From Bacteroidales bacterium (lineage in GTDB: Bacteria > Bacteroidota > Bacteroidia > Bacteroidales > UBA932): a DNA stretch of 10,264 bases. This document shows, piece by piece, positions 1 through 10,157 of the stretch. The stretch is taken from positions 1 to 10,264 of the forward strand of contig JAFROA010000006.1 of NCBI GenBank assembly GCA_017429885.1, read 5' to 3'. Position 1 is the first letter of the stretch. Every line of letters starts with the position of its first letter. The notes under the pieces are model-generated. The model had not been told where the DNA came from. It searched no databases and was given only the letters and a program-made list of their open reading frames with translations. The translations under genes were made by a program, and so were the position numbers.

Positions 1-763
<763 letters not shown>

Positions 764-780
<17 letters not shown>

Positions 781-2338
781 CCTTGCGTATCGTGGTGTCC
801 ACCCCGAGGTACATCTTGTAGAAAGCGTTTTCCCCAAGTTTGGAATACCGACCTATTAGCGCCCGTAACTGCGGGAGCAGGTACTCCTTTGTCTGTTCCC
901 ATTCCTGGACGGAGCAAGGGATTCCGTCCACTCTCAACGCATATTCACGGAACTTGGTGGGAATATCCATCTTGTCAAGAGCGATGTTCAGCTCGTCAAA
1001 GTCCTCGATTCCGGAGATCGTGCCTCTATACTTGTCGAACATGGCGGACGAGAACCTCATCTGCGTGGCTTTCCTGTTGCAGGCGATATAGAAATCTGTC
1101 GCCCTGGTCGTGTCCACCGGTACGAAAATGTCGGGTATAATACCACCTCCGCCATAAACGGTCCTTCCGGCGACAGTCTTATAAGCGGCGGTGGAGTCAA
1201 CCTTGATGCTGTCTGCGTCGTACATCTCACCTTCGGAGTAACGTTTATAGATGTCGTAGCGGTAGTCATCTGAATATGGCTTCTGGATGCACCTTCCGGA
1301 AGGGGTGTAGAATCTCGCCACTGTCAATCTGACGCCAGACCCGTCGCTGAAATAGAGTGGCTCCTGGACGAGTCCCTTCCCGAAGGAACGCCTTCCGATG
1401 ATGGTTCCCCGGTCATTGTCCTGGATGGCACCTGCGAAAATCTCGCTTGAGGAAGCTGTTGATTCATTGATAAGTACGACGAGCGAGACGTTCTTCAGAA
1501 TGCCCTTTCCATCAGCTTTGTATTCTTCTTTCTTACGGTGGAGACCTTGCATGTAGACTATCTCGTCCCCCTTCTCAAGGAACATGTCGCTGAGCAGTAG
1601 CGCCTGGTCAAAATAACCACCGGAATTATCCCTGAGATCCAGTATAAGCTTCTTCATCCCTTGAGACAGGAGTTTCAATGAAGCGAGGTTGATCTCGTTG
1701 AAAGTGGTCTTGGAGAACTTCGCGAGCTTTATGTATCCTGTCGTGTCGTTCGCCATGAAAGCGGCGTCCACGCAATGGACAGGAATCTTTCCACGGGTGA
1801 TGTCGAAGACGATGTTTTCCTTGCCTCTTCCCACTGTTATCTTGACCTTTGATCCCGCAGGTCCCTTCATCCTCCTAACCATGCTGTCTTGCGGGAATTT
1901 AACGCCGGCGATGACCTTGTCATCGACCTTCAGGATCCTGTCACCCTGCTGCAGCCCGGCTTTCTCTGACGGACCACCCTGGATGACTTCGATCACTGTA
2001 GCCGTGTCATTAGGGACATTGAACTGTATTCCTATCCCATCGAAATTGCCGGCCAAATCCGTCTCAGCCTCATTTAGTTCCACGGGTGGCATGTAGACTG
2101 AGTGAGGGTCAAGCCTTGAGAGAGCCGCCACAATGGCGGCCTCGGTCACGCTCTCGTTGTCCACTGTGTCGACATAGTTCTTGTCGATCTGGTCCAGGAT
2201 CAGATTGAGCTTGCGCCATTGCCCGTACTGGACATTGAGATAGTGCTTCTTTTGACGGTAAGTGTTATATGTCGTGACGGCCAGGGCACCGACGATGATG
2301 CCCAGGACTGCGATCAGGATTGGGGAAATCTTTCTCAT
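764..2338 (-). CDS. S41 family carboxy-terminal processing peptidase (CtpA/Prc type)
   Basis: A 524-residue periplasmic serine protease of the C-terminal processing family. Members trim or degrade envelope proteins after recognising their C-termini through a PDZ domain. Visible in order: short cytoplasmic N-terminus and one hydrophobic segment (about 5-24) acting as signal anchor; PDZ domain (about 99-170, with GIGIQF and GLQQGDRIL); S41 catalytic core. By spacing, the nucleophile is Ser296 in STASSSEI, the general base Lys321 in FGKGLVQ, with Gln325 four residues later. The Ser-Lys distance of 25 equals that of E. coli Prc and Bacillus CtpB. About 120 residues follow the GIIPD motif (399-403), so the C-terminus is longer than in minimal Ctp proteins; its role is unknown. 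The ATG lies 2 bp after the dCMP deaminase stop, with an AAGG about 10 bases upstream as a weak ribosome site. It is the last gene of the operon. The substrate cannot be told from sequence. Confidence 0.95.
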
Positions 2339-2340
2339 TC

Positions 2341-2745
2341 TTAATCTACCTTCTCGACCTCAATCCCAGCTCGGCGCAAAAGGTCTATACCGTCCGTCAG
2401 GCGATATTCGTCCTTATACACAACTCTCTTGATGCCGGATTGGATGATCAATTTAGAGCACTCCAGGCAGGGAGACGCGGTCACATAAAGAGTTGCCCCC
2501 TCACTGCTGTTGCCGGATTTTGCCACTTTGGTAATAGCGTTTGCCTCAGCGTGCAGGACATATGGCTTTGTCACACCGTTCTCGTCCTCGCAGATGTTCT
2601 CAAAACCAGAGGGAGTGCCATTGTAACCGTCTGAGATGATCATTCGGTCCTTGACTATCAAGGCTCCGACTTGACGTCTCTTGCAATATGAGTTCTTGGC
2701 CCAAACTCCGGCCATCTCAAGGTATCTATGGTCGAATTTCTCCAT
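2341..2745 (-). CDS. dCMP deaminase family protein (zinc-dependent)
   Basis: A 134-residue deaminase of the cytidine/deoxycytidylate superfamily, expected to convert dCMP to dUMP in the cytosol and so feed thymidylate synthesis. The zinc site is complete: His65 and catalytic Glu67 in HAEANA, and Cys93 and Cys96 in SPCLECSK. The N-terminal CKRRQVGALIVKD (21-33) and SDGYNGTPSGFEN (38-50) segments are typical of the dCMP deaminase/ComEB branch, not of short tetrameric cytidine deaminases. Length is close to the usual 140-160 residues for bacterial members. The start ATG shares one base with the TAA stop of the acyl-CoA synthetase gene (TAATG), implying translational coupling, and the peptidase gene starts 2 bp after its stop. 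With udk in the same operon it gives two pyrimidine-salvage steps. Substrate (dCMP versus another cytosine compound) is inferred from family only. Confidence 0.93.
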   Translation of the reverse strand: MEKFDHRYLEMAGVWAKNSYCKRRQVGALIVKDRMIISDGYNGTPSGFENICEDENGVTKPYVLHAEANAITKVAKSGNSSEGATLYVTASPCLECSKLIIQSGIKRVVYKDEYRLTDGIDLLRRAGIEVEKVD

Positions 2746-4418
2746 TATTTGGCGTTTCTCTGGTAAAGATATCTCTTGATGGAACGCTTGGGAGTCCTCT
2801 CGAAATCTTCCGGCATGAACTCAATCTTACGGATCTGGGCGTAGCCGGGAATCTCTTTGTTGATGTCGGGGAGGAGATCGTTCAAAGTCTTCTCCAGCTG
2901 GTCTCGGGTCAGTCCGTCCAGCTCCGCCTGGTGGTAGTCCGGATAAATGAGGGCAGTCAGCCCGCCATTATCCTCTATGACCAGGGAATCAACCACATAA
3001 GAAACGGCATTGATGACGGATTCAAGCTCCTCAGGATAGATGTTCTGACCGTTGGGACCAAGGATCATGCACTTGCTGCGCCCTCTGATGAAGAGGTAGC
3101 CATCCTTATCGATAATACCCATGTCTCCGGTCCTCATCCAACCGTCCTCGGTGAACAGGCTCGCGGTGGCCTCATCGTTCTTGAAATATCCGAGGGCGGT
3201 GTTCGGTCCTTTGCACTGGATCTCTCCCTCAATCCTCTCAGGATCCTCGGAATCAATCCTTATCTTCATGTTATAGGCCGCCTTTCCGCAAGAATACAGC
3301 TTCTTGTCATTGAAATGGGCGTAGGTGATGATAGGGGCGCACTCGGTCATGCCGTAGCCGACTGTGTAAGGGAAGTCAATGTCCCAGAAGAACTTCTCCA
3401 CCTCCTTGTTGAAAGCGGCGCCTCCCATGATGACCTCGACGAAGTTTCCTCCGAACGCGGTCACAAGCTCTGTGCGGATCTTCTTGCGCACCATCTCGTT
3501 CAAGACAGGAATCCTGAGCATGGTCTTGATGCTTCCCTTCTCAATAGTCTTTTGGATTTTGGACTTGTACACCTTCTCGATGATGAGGGGAACGGCGATG
3601 ATGATGTTAGGCTTGACCTCCTGGAGAGCCTGGGTGATGATCTTAGGGCTCGGTATCCTGGTCAGGAAGTGGACATGCATATCGATGGTCATCTCGAACA
3701 GGAACTCGAACATCATACCGTACATGTGCGCGGTCGGAAGCATGGAGACAACGTTTGATTTATTGTTCAGCTCCGGAAGGACATGCTTGGCGAACTGTAT
3801 GTTGGAGCAGAGGGCCCTGTAGGGAATCATGACACCCTTCGAGAACCCGGAGGTACCGGAGGTGTAGTTGATCATCGCCAGCTCATTGGGCGAATCCTTG
3901 TAGTAATTCAAGTCCTCGGGTCCGAATGTGTTGGGGTGACGCTTTCCGAAATACTCGTTCATGTGCTCACGAGCCTCGACAATACGGTCGTTCTTGGCAT
4001 AAAGGAGCTGGAAAGTGTTGATTCTCACCACCGCATAGACACCGGGCATCTCCTCGGGACTCAATCCCTCCCATATCACGTCGTCAACGAACAAGACCTT
4101 CGCATCGGAGTGGTTGACGAGATAGTGGATATTACCGGGTTTGAATTCGTGGAGGATAGGCACCACCACGGCTCCGTAGGTCATGGCGGCGAGATAGCTC
4201 ACAGCCCAATTGACTTGGTTACGGGCGCAGATAGCCACTTTGTCACCTTTGTGGAGGAAGCATTTCTCGAAAGCGATGTGCAGCTTCTCAATCCGCCTGG
4301 CGACGTCGCGGTAGCACAAACTCACTCCCTGGTAATTCGAGAGTGCGAGCCTGTCCCAATTCTCCCTGAAACTCTGCTCAATCAGTTTATTCACTGATTG
4401 GAACTTGAATTCTTCCAT
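2745..4418 (-). CDS. Long-chain acyl-CoA synthetase / AMP-dependent ligase (FadD-like)
   Basis: A 557-residue member of the ANL adenylating superfamily. It most likely activates a fatty acid to acyl-AMP and then acyl-CoA at the inner face of the cytoplasmic membrane. Visible motifs: P-loop YTSGTSGFSKG (185-195), MLPTAHMYG (226-234), YGMTE (355-359), GWMRTGD (426-432), hinge region RGRSKCMILGPNGQNIYPEE (445-464), and a C-terminal TPKRSIKR (542-549) where Lys548 or Lys544 would be the catalytic lysine. The frame stays open upstream to an ATG at 4499, but that start would overlap the preceding gene by 77 bp and add 27 residues that look unlike the family. The ATG at 4418, four bases after the preceding stop, begins MEEFKFQSVNKLI, a normal family N-terminus, and is chosen. 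It could instead be an acyl-ACP synthetase; chain length and acceptor cannot be read from sequence. Confidence 0.93.
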   Translation of the reverse strand: MEEFKFQSVNKLIEQSFRENWDRLALSNYQGVSLCYRDVARRIEKLHIAFEKCFLHKGDKVAICARNQVNWAVSYLAAMTYGAVVVPILHEFKPGNIHYLVNHSDAKVLFVDDVIWEGLSPEEMPGVYAVVRINTFQLLYAKNDRIVEAREHMNEYFGKRHPNTFGPEDLNYYKDSPNELAMINYTSGTSGFSKGVMIPYRALCSNIQFAKHVLPELNNKSNVVSMLPTAHMYGMMFEFLFEMTIDMHVHFLTRIPSPKIITQALQEVKPNIIIAVPLIIEKVYKSKIQKTIEKGSIKTMLRIPVLNEMVRKKIRTELVTAFGGNFVEVIMGGAAFNKEVEKFFWDIDFPYTVGYGMTECAPIITYAHFNDKKLYSCGKAAYNMKIRIDSEDPERIEGEIQCKGPNTALGYFKNDEATASLFTEDGWMRTGDMGIIDKDGYLFIRGRSKCMILGPNGQNIYPEELESVINAVSYVVDSLVIEDNGGLTALIYPDYHQAELDGLTRDQLEKTLNDLLPDINKEIPGYAQIRKIEFMPEDFERTPKRSIKRYLYQRNAK

Positions 4419-4422
4419 GATA

Positions 4423-6606
4423 TTATCGTTTATTTTTTTCCAACTTGAAAGTTCTTTCCTTGCCGTCATGGCACTTGGCCACGAAAGCGCCTTTTTCATT
4501 TATGGAGATCTCGCTGTCGGGGCGGATCATCTTCTTGCCCTCTCCGATGAGGATTGGCTCCCCGCCTTCGAACGGGCACACGAAAGCTTGTCTTGAGGTA
4601 CGTACAATCCAGTACTTGTTCCCTCCGCCTTCCAGAAGCTCCGGAAGGCTCTTTATGGTCTCCTCTGAGGTTATACCCTTCCATGAGGACATAGGATTGC
4701 CCTTAAGATCATACAAGCCCACGGTGTTGTCCTTGAACAGAACCATCGCCGTGTACTCATTGTTCCCGGAGAAATCATACGCCTCGGGTCCGAGGGATAT
4801 CTTCTTGCCCAAGTCGACCGGTGTACCGCCCACAAAGCGTCCAAGCCTGTCGATCATGTATAATTTGCTGTCGGCGGCGAAGAGATACTGAAGTTTCCCG
4901 TTCTTGTAGAAGTCAACTTCCTTGACATATCCCCGGAACGGGAACTTGAACGGAATGCCCCACATGTCTTTCCCGTTCTCGTCCTTAAGGCATATCGAGA
5001 GGTGAGAATTCTGGTACAAGGTGTTGATCTTGCCTGTTGCGCTGTTCATGACCTTGAACTCACCATTCGACACGGTCACGGTCGTATCCCTGACGGAAGG
5101 TACAGGAATCTTCCCTCCAGGAATCTCTGTCCTGGTCACATCCAGCTTGAGTCCCATCTTTTCACCACCGGAGAGTGCGGAGAGGATGGCCGGGACATAG
5201 GACACTCCGGAGATCACTCCTCTGAAACCTTCAGCCATAATCGGGCTGAATGAAGTGCCTATAAGGTTAGGATCCTCTGTCAAAGAATGGTACATCCAGA
5301 ATCCGCAGCCTTTTTGAGGTATTTTATCGGACAATCCACTTGAGGAAAGCCTTTCCCGCAGAGTCTCGAAAGACATAAGGGTGAACTCGTCAAGGCAATC
5401 TCTCTCGCCAATGACCATCCATCCGTTGACTATCGCTGACGCGGACTCTTCTTCTCCGTTGAATATTTCCCCGAAAACGGTCTTAGGAAAGCCGGAAAGA
5501 CGGGTGAAGTCACTGACTCCTTCGGACTGGCGCTTACCGCCGGGCTTTATGAAGAGCATCTGGCGAAGTTTGCCTCCAAAGTGGAGGTTGACAACGGCTA
5601 CTTCCTTTATATCCAAAGACTTAGCCCAATCCTCGGCTGACTGTCCCGATTCCTTTTTCTGCTTTGACAACGTGGCCTCGTATTTGTCGAGTTTGGCTTT
5701 GGAGTCGAGGTAGTTCCTGTATGACTTAAGGTAGGAGCCTATATTGCCGATAGGAATATCAATTATGAAGTCGGTGTTGGAAGGTACAACGTCAGGAATC
5801 CCTACAGCCCCGGTGCCGGCGTGCCGCAGGACATTCATGTAGAATGCCGGATCGCTTCCGTACAACAGGGTGCCGTCCATGGATACGCCGGAGTCGGAAT
5901 GCTTTGTCAGACTGAAGGCTGTCCATCCTGCCAACTCCTTGAAGAAACCGCTGAATTTACGATACTTACGTGCGAAATAGGCCTCAATTATATTGTCTGA
6001 ATAGGAATTGGACACGAACATTATGTCGCTTCCGGGAACCTGTGAGGCGAGTTCGGCGAATCCGCTAGACTCAATCACGGAATGCCCCTCAGCGAGATGT
6101 CTCGCCGAAGAATTGGCGATTGTCTCGGATGATGAGATGATGATCAAGTCCCCGACAACCCTTGAGAACAAGCCAGAAGAATCAGCTATTGCCCTGAGTT
6201 TGGAGCTATCGTTCCAAGTGGAATCCGAGATCTCCTTGCTGGATTTGACCACCAGTAGCGGAGGCATATCCTTGCTGTAGTGGATGGATATGATCGCGGG
6301 ATCTTTCTTGAGCCCCTCGAATGACTCATGGGCGATCTTGTCAAATTTGCGGGAGGTTAGTTGCCTGAACACCGCGGTTGTGTCTCCAAGCAGTTCCATC
6401 GCTCTGCCGAAGTTCTTGACGCAGAACACGATGGCCGCATCCGAAGGGACAGCCTCGATCAGCTCATGGCGCTCAATGAACTGTCCGGCATCAACGGCCG
6501 GAGCTTTCCCCTTGGAGTCTGAATACAGTGAGGCCACTGCCACCGCGATCCCTCCGACCAGGATCACGGCAACGGCTATCAGAATATACAGGGTTTTCTT
6601 GCTCAT
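4423..6606 (-). CDS. Membrane-anchored 727-residue protein of unknown function (possibly DUF3352-like)
   Basis: I do not recognise a function. The protein begins MSKKTLYILIAVAVILVGG, one N-terminal hydrophobic helix (about 5-27) after a short basic stretch, so the remaining 700 residues are probably periplasmic. Residues 45-480 are a mixed alpha/beta region with segments such as VPSDAAIVFCVKN (53-65), DLIIISSSETI (153-163) and GSDIMFVSNS (192-201), resembling DUF3352-type proteins; that match is from memory and tentative. A polar linker with Lys/Glu/Gln-rich helix lies at about 301-330. Residues 505-725 are rich in short strands and Gly-Asn-Asp turns (for example FAADSKLYMIDRLGRFVGG, 576-594, and GLYDLKGNPMSSWKG, 630-644), suggesting a beta-propeller-like domain. 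Its ATG overlaps the TonB-like gene's stop by 4 bp (ATGA), so the two are probably translationally coupled. No catalytic motif is evident. Confidence 0.88.
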   Translation of the reverse strand: MSKKTLYILIAVAVILVGGIAVAVASLYSDSKGKAPAVDAGQFIERHELIEAVPSDAAIVFCVKNFGRAMELLGDTTAVFRQLTSRKFDKIAHESFEGLKKDPAIISIHYSKDMPPLLVVKSSKEISDSTWNDSSKLRAIADSSGLFSRVVGDLIIISSSETIANSSARHLAEGHSVIESSGFAELASQVPGSDIMFVSNSYSDNIIEAYFARKYRKFSGFFKELAGWTAFSLTKHSDSGVSMDGTLLYGSDPAFYMNVLRHAGTGAVGIPDVVPSNTDFIIDIPIGNIGSYLKSYRNYLDSKAKLDKYEATLSKQKKESGQSAEDWAKSLDIKEVAVVNLHFGGKLRQMLFIKPGGKRQSEGVSDFTRLSGFPKTVFGEIFNGEEESASAIVNGWMVIGERDCLDEFTLMSFETLRERLSSSGLSDKIPQKGCGFWMYHSLTEDPNLIGTSFSPIMAEGFRGVISGVSYVPAILSALSGGEKMGLKLDVTRTEIPGGKIPVPSVRDTTVTVSNGEFKVMNSATGKINTLYQNSHLSICLKDENGKDMWGIPFKFPFRGYVKEVDFYKNGKLQYLFAADSKLYMIDRLGRFVGGTPVDLGKKISLGPEAYDFSGNNEYTAMVLFKDNTVGLYDLKGNPMSSWKGITSEETIKSLPELLEGGGNKYWIVRTSRQAFVCPFEGGEPILIGEGKKMIRPDSEISINEKGAFVAKCHDGKERTFKLEKNKR

Positions 6607-7307
6607 TGCGCTATGAACATGTACACTATATTGCCAATCTGCCTTGGCGGGGCGGATGTCGAAGCTGAGAATTTGGACAGTCTAGCCGCCCTGATGGCGA
6701 AATCACGCAGACACCTGTCTGACGAGGAGGCGTCCTCCTGCACTTTGGCGTTAAGGACATTGCCTGAGGGATCCACTGTGATAATCACAGTGACATGGCC
6801 CGATCCCAGGCACCTGTAGGCGGGAATGGAAAGCCTGCTGGCCTTTCTCCCGTCGAGTGCGTATGAGACCACGGACGGACCACTGTAGGCTTCTTTCTTG
6901 GGCTCCTCTTTTTTTACTGTCGGCTTGTTGATGGCCACATAGTCATCGTCAGGCTCGTCGGCTTTGAATCCGTCTTTCAGCTCTTGGGCCAGCCTCTCCG
7001 CATCTTTATAAAGTTGCTCGGCGTTGGTGTTGCGGTCGTCCTTAAGGATAGAGCTCCTGTCCACGGCGATATTCCTGATCGGGACACCTGCCGCTGAAGC
7101 AAGGAGCTGGTCGAGCCTGTCGCTCACCTCTTCCTTGAAATTCTCCTCGGCTTTTTTCTTCTCGACCTCCTCCTGCTTGGTGAAGTCGAGGACAAAGGTG
7201 TTTTCCCTCTTCAGCGCGGCACCGATTTGACAGGCCAGCAACACGATGATGATCAACAAATGGAAGATCACCGTGATGTAAAGTCCAGCCCTGTCCTCGC
7301 TTTTCAT
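6603..7307 (-). CDS. TonB/TolA-like energy-transducer family protein
   Basis: A 234-residue protein with TonB architecture: short basic N-terminus, one transmembrane helix (about 9-32), a long charged spacer (about 44-140, rich in Lys, Glu and Asp, with likely helix at 45-70 and 95-112) and a small C-terminal domain (about 158-234). The C-terminal domain reads IPAYRCLGSGHVTVIITVDP (161-180), then a second half ending IGNIVYMFIAQ, the pattern of Bacteroidota proteins annotated as TonB energy transducers. Cys166 and Cys199 may pair as a disulfide in the periplasm. The classical proline-rich (PK/PE repeat) spacer is mostly absent, and no ExbB or ExbD gene lies in the window. It starts 6 bp after udk, with a weak AAGG site, and its stop overlaps the next start (ATGA). 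It could serve outer-membrane transport or be a TolA-like structural linker; sequence alone does not decide. Confidence 0.82.
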   Translation of the reverse strand: MKSEDRAGLYITVIFHLLIIIVLLACQIGAALKRENTFVLDFTKQEEVEKKKAEENFKEEVSDRLDQLLASAAGVPIRNIAVDRSSILKDDRNTNAEQLYKDAERLAQELKDGFKADEPDDDYVAINKPTVKKEEPKKEAYSGPSVVSYALDGRKASRLSIPAYRCLGSGHVTVIITVDPSGNVLNAKVQEDASSSDRCLRDFAIRAARLSKFSASTSAPPRQIGNIVYMFIAQ

Positions 7308-7313
7308 GATGCC

Positions 7314-7946
7314 TTATTTCCCCTCTTCTTTCTTCTTTTCCCTCAATGACTTCTCAACCGTGGCTGAGATCATGTTGATGGCGACCTGGTTATGGCCTCC
7401 CTGGGGGATGATTATGTCGGCGTACCTCTTGCTTGGCTCGATGAACTGGAGGTACATCGGCTTCACGGTCTTGGTGTAACGCTCGATCACTGTCTCCACA
7501 GTCTTGCCCCTCTCGAGGATATCCCTGGCCATGACCCTCATCAGGCGGTCATCATCGTCGGCGTCGACAAAGATCTTGATGTCCATCTGGTCACGGAGCT
7601 CCTTGCATGAGAAAATGAGGATGCCCTCAATGATGATCACGTCAGCGGGAGCGACTCTCACGGTCTCCGTCTTTGAACGGGAGCAAGTGATGTAGGAATA
7701 TACCGGCTGCTCGATGGTTTTGCCAGCCTTTAGCTCAGCGAGTTGCTGGCAAAGAAGCTTGAAGTCGATGGCGTCCGGATGGTCGAAGTTGATCTGCTGC
7801 CTCTCCTCCATCGGAAGATGGCTGGAATCCTTGTAATAAGAGTCCTGCGGAATGATCACGACCTTTTCCTTGAGCCTGCTTGTGATCGCATTGACCACTG
7901 TGGTTTTTCCTGAGCCGGAACCACCGGCGATTCCTATGACTAACAT
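7314..7946 (-). CDS. udk: Uridine kinase (uridine/cytidine kinase)
   Basis: A 210-residue P-loop kinase that phosphorylates uridine and cytidine to UMP and CMP in the cytosol, the entry step of pyrimidine ribonucleoside salvage. Visible: Walker A GGSGSGKT (8-15), substrate-binding PQDSYY with Asp35 (33-38), the family signature NFDHPDAID (53-61), VYSYITCSR (82-90), the strand IIIEGILIF (104-112) with the Walker-B-like acidic residue, and the lid segment RDILERGKT (141-149). Length matches bacterial Udk (about 205-215). The ATG lies 11 bp after the asnS stop with no clear Shine-Dalgarno site, which is normal in Bacteroidota. The last dozen residues are lysine/glutamate-rich and look disordered. 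Its downstream partner in the operon is the TonB-like gene; the dCMP deaminase four genes further on belongs to the same broad pathway. Confidence 0.97.
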   Translation of the reverse strand: MLVIGIAGGSGSGKTTVVNAITSRLKEKVVIIPQDSYYKDSSHLPMEERQQINFDHPDAIDFKLLCQQLAELKAGKTIEQPVYSYITCSRSKTETVRVAPADVIIIEGILIFSCKELRDQMDIKIFVDADDDDRLMRVMARDILERGKTVETVIERYTKTVKPMYLQFIEPSKRYADIIIPQGGHNQVAINMISATVEKSLREKKKEEGK

Positions 7947-7957
7947 ATCGTGGATTA

Positions 7958-9373
<1,416 letters not shown>

Positions 9374-9399
9374 TTCGTTCATTACTTTACATAATCCCA

Positions 9400-9434
9400 C
9401 AAATATACTAAGAAATTATCTTTCGTCACACAAA
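9400..9434 (-). promoter_or_regulatory. Probable primary (sigma-ABfr) promoter of the asnS operon
   Basis: On the minus strand, TATATTTG (9407 to 9400) is a perfect match to the Bacteroidota -7 consensus TAnnTTTG. A TTTG (9434 to 9431) sits 23 bases upstream as a -33 candidate; that spacing is a few bases longer than I remember as typical, so the upstream box is less certain. Transcription would begin near 9393-9396, giving a leader of about 20 bases to the ATG at 9373 or about 12 to that at 9382. There is no room for an attenuator or T-box in the leader. Confidence 0.65.
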
Positions 9435-9469
9435 TAAACCCGCCATCGCTTTCAATAAACGATGGCGGG
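9432..9469 (-). terminator. Rho-independent terminator of the lipoprotein transcription unit
   Basis: CCCGCCATCG (9439-9448) and CGATGGCGGG (9460-9469) form a perfect 10-bp, GC-rich stem around an 11-base loop. Read on the minus strand the stem is followed by TTTATTT (9438-9432), a broken U-tract. It lies 20 bases past the lipoprotein stop codon. On the plus strand the stem is followed only by CCTTTAATG, so termination in that direction is weaker and no plus-strand gene needs it. Confidence 0.8.
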
Positions 9470-9489
9470 CCTTTAATGAATACTATCCA

Positions 9490-10155
9490 CTAACGGAACC
9501 GGTCAAGAAATCGTTCGTCTGTGCTACTGGTCGCAAGCTCGGTATAGCCGATGAGGAGATGCTCCCCGTCCGGGGTGATAATCTTAATACTGAGATTTCC
9601 CTTCATGGGAACATCGTAACGGAAACCACCCTTAACTCCCTCTTGGGTCATTTCCCCGGAGATTGAGAATTTGCAATCCTTTTGCTTAAAATATAAGTCA
9701 ACAGTATCACAGGTCATGTCTCCATAGGACAGAGTTCCACTGCGTGTTTTCTTGCTGAAATGGATTATCCCGTCATCGGACACCTTGAAAGGGACATTGT
9801 CTATGCACATACACACATATAAACCCTTATGTATCCATGTTGGTCCCTTCTCAAAACTCCAGTCGTCAGGCTTCTCCTCCGGATCCACTATTTTGAAAGA
9901 CTTGAACAACAGAGATGCTGTTCCTTTATCGTAATCAGGGAGTATCGCTACCTCACCTGTCTCAGGAAGTGTCACTGTCTCAACCCCCCATTCACTTAAC
10001 TCGGCCGTGACAACATTCCGCTGGGCAGATGTCCAGATGTCTGAAGAGAACTCCTTATCTTCTTTGTCATTCGACCAGTCGAATATGTCTTCAACAAGGT
10101 TGCATGAAGTCATGAAGATGGCAATAGTGGCGAATAAAACAAAATACTTTTTCAT
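9490..10155 (-). CDS. Small lipoprotein of unknown function
   Basis: A 221-residue protein I do not recognise. The N-terminus MKKYFVLFATIAIFMTSC is a lipoprotein signal peptide with lipobox MTSC and Cys18 as the lipidated residue. The mature chain starts NLVEDIFDWSNDKEDKE, acidic near the cysteine, which in Bacteroidota could favour surface export; this is inference. The rest is polar and strand-rich, with alternating patterns such as NLSIKIITPDGEHLLIGYTE (187-206) suggesting a beta-sandwich. Four further cysteines (115, 117, 149, 161) are present, two of them as CMC, so disulfides are possible. The stop is TAG at 9490-9492, followed by the terminator. The ATG lies 2 bp after the stop of an upstream frame, so it is probably not the first gene of its transcript. 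Codon use is slightly more AT-rich than in the asnS operon. The short paralogue-like lipoproteins common in Bacteroidales are the likely background. Confidence 0.85.
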   Translation of the reverse strand: MKKYFVLFATIAIFMTSCNLVEDIFDWSNDKEDKEFSSDIWTSAQRNVVTAELSEWGVETVTLPETGEVAILPDYDKGTASLLFKSFKIVDPEEKPDDWSFEKGPTWIHKGLYVCMCIDNVPFKVSDDGIIHFSKKTRSGTLSYGDMTCDTVDLYFKQKDCKFSISGEMTQEGVKGGFRYDVPMKGNLSIKIITPDGEHLLIGYTELATSSTDERFLDRFR

Positions 10156-10157
10156 AA

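Noticed and set aside
2688..3758. A 356-codon plus-strand open frame opposite the acyl-CoA synthetase and dCMP deaminase genes.
   Set aside because: It lies antisense to two motif-complete genes, and its translation is low-complexity in Leu, Val, Asp and Gly without family features; a shadow frame.
4419..4499. Extension of the acyl-CoA synthetase to an upstream ATG at 4499.
   Set aside because: It would overlap the preceding gene by 77 bp and add 27 residues unlike the family's N-terminus. The ATG at 4418 follows the preceding stop by four bases, like the other operon junctions.
6726..6741. Short inverted repeat AGGAGG / CCTCCT within the TonB-like gene.
   Set aside because: Six-base arms inside coding sequence for an Ala-Ser-Ser-Ser stretch, with no U-tract; chance.
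6774..6792. Perfect inverted repeat, CACTGTGA and TCACAGTG with a 3-base spacer, looking like an operator.
   Set aside because: It sits inside the TonB-like coding region and encodes the conserved strand VTVIITV, whose symmetric codons explain the palindrome; no promoter is nearby.
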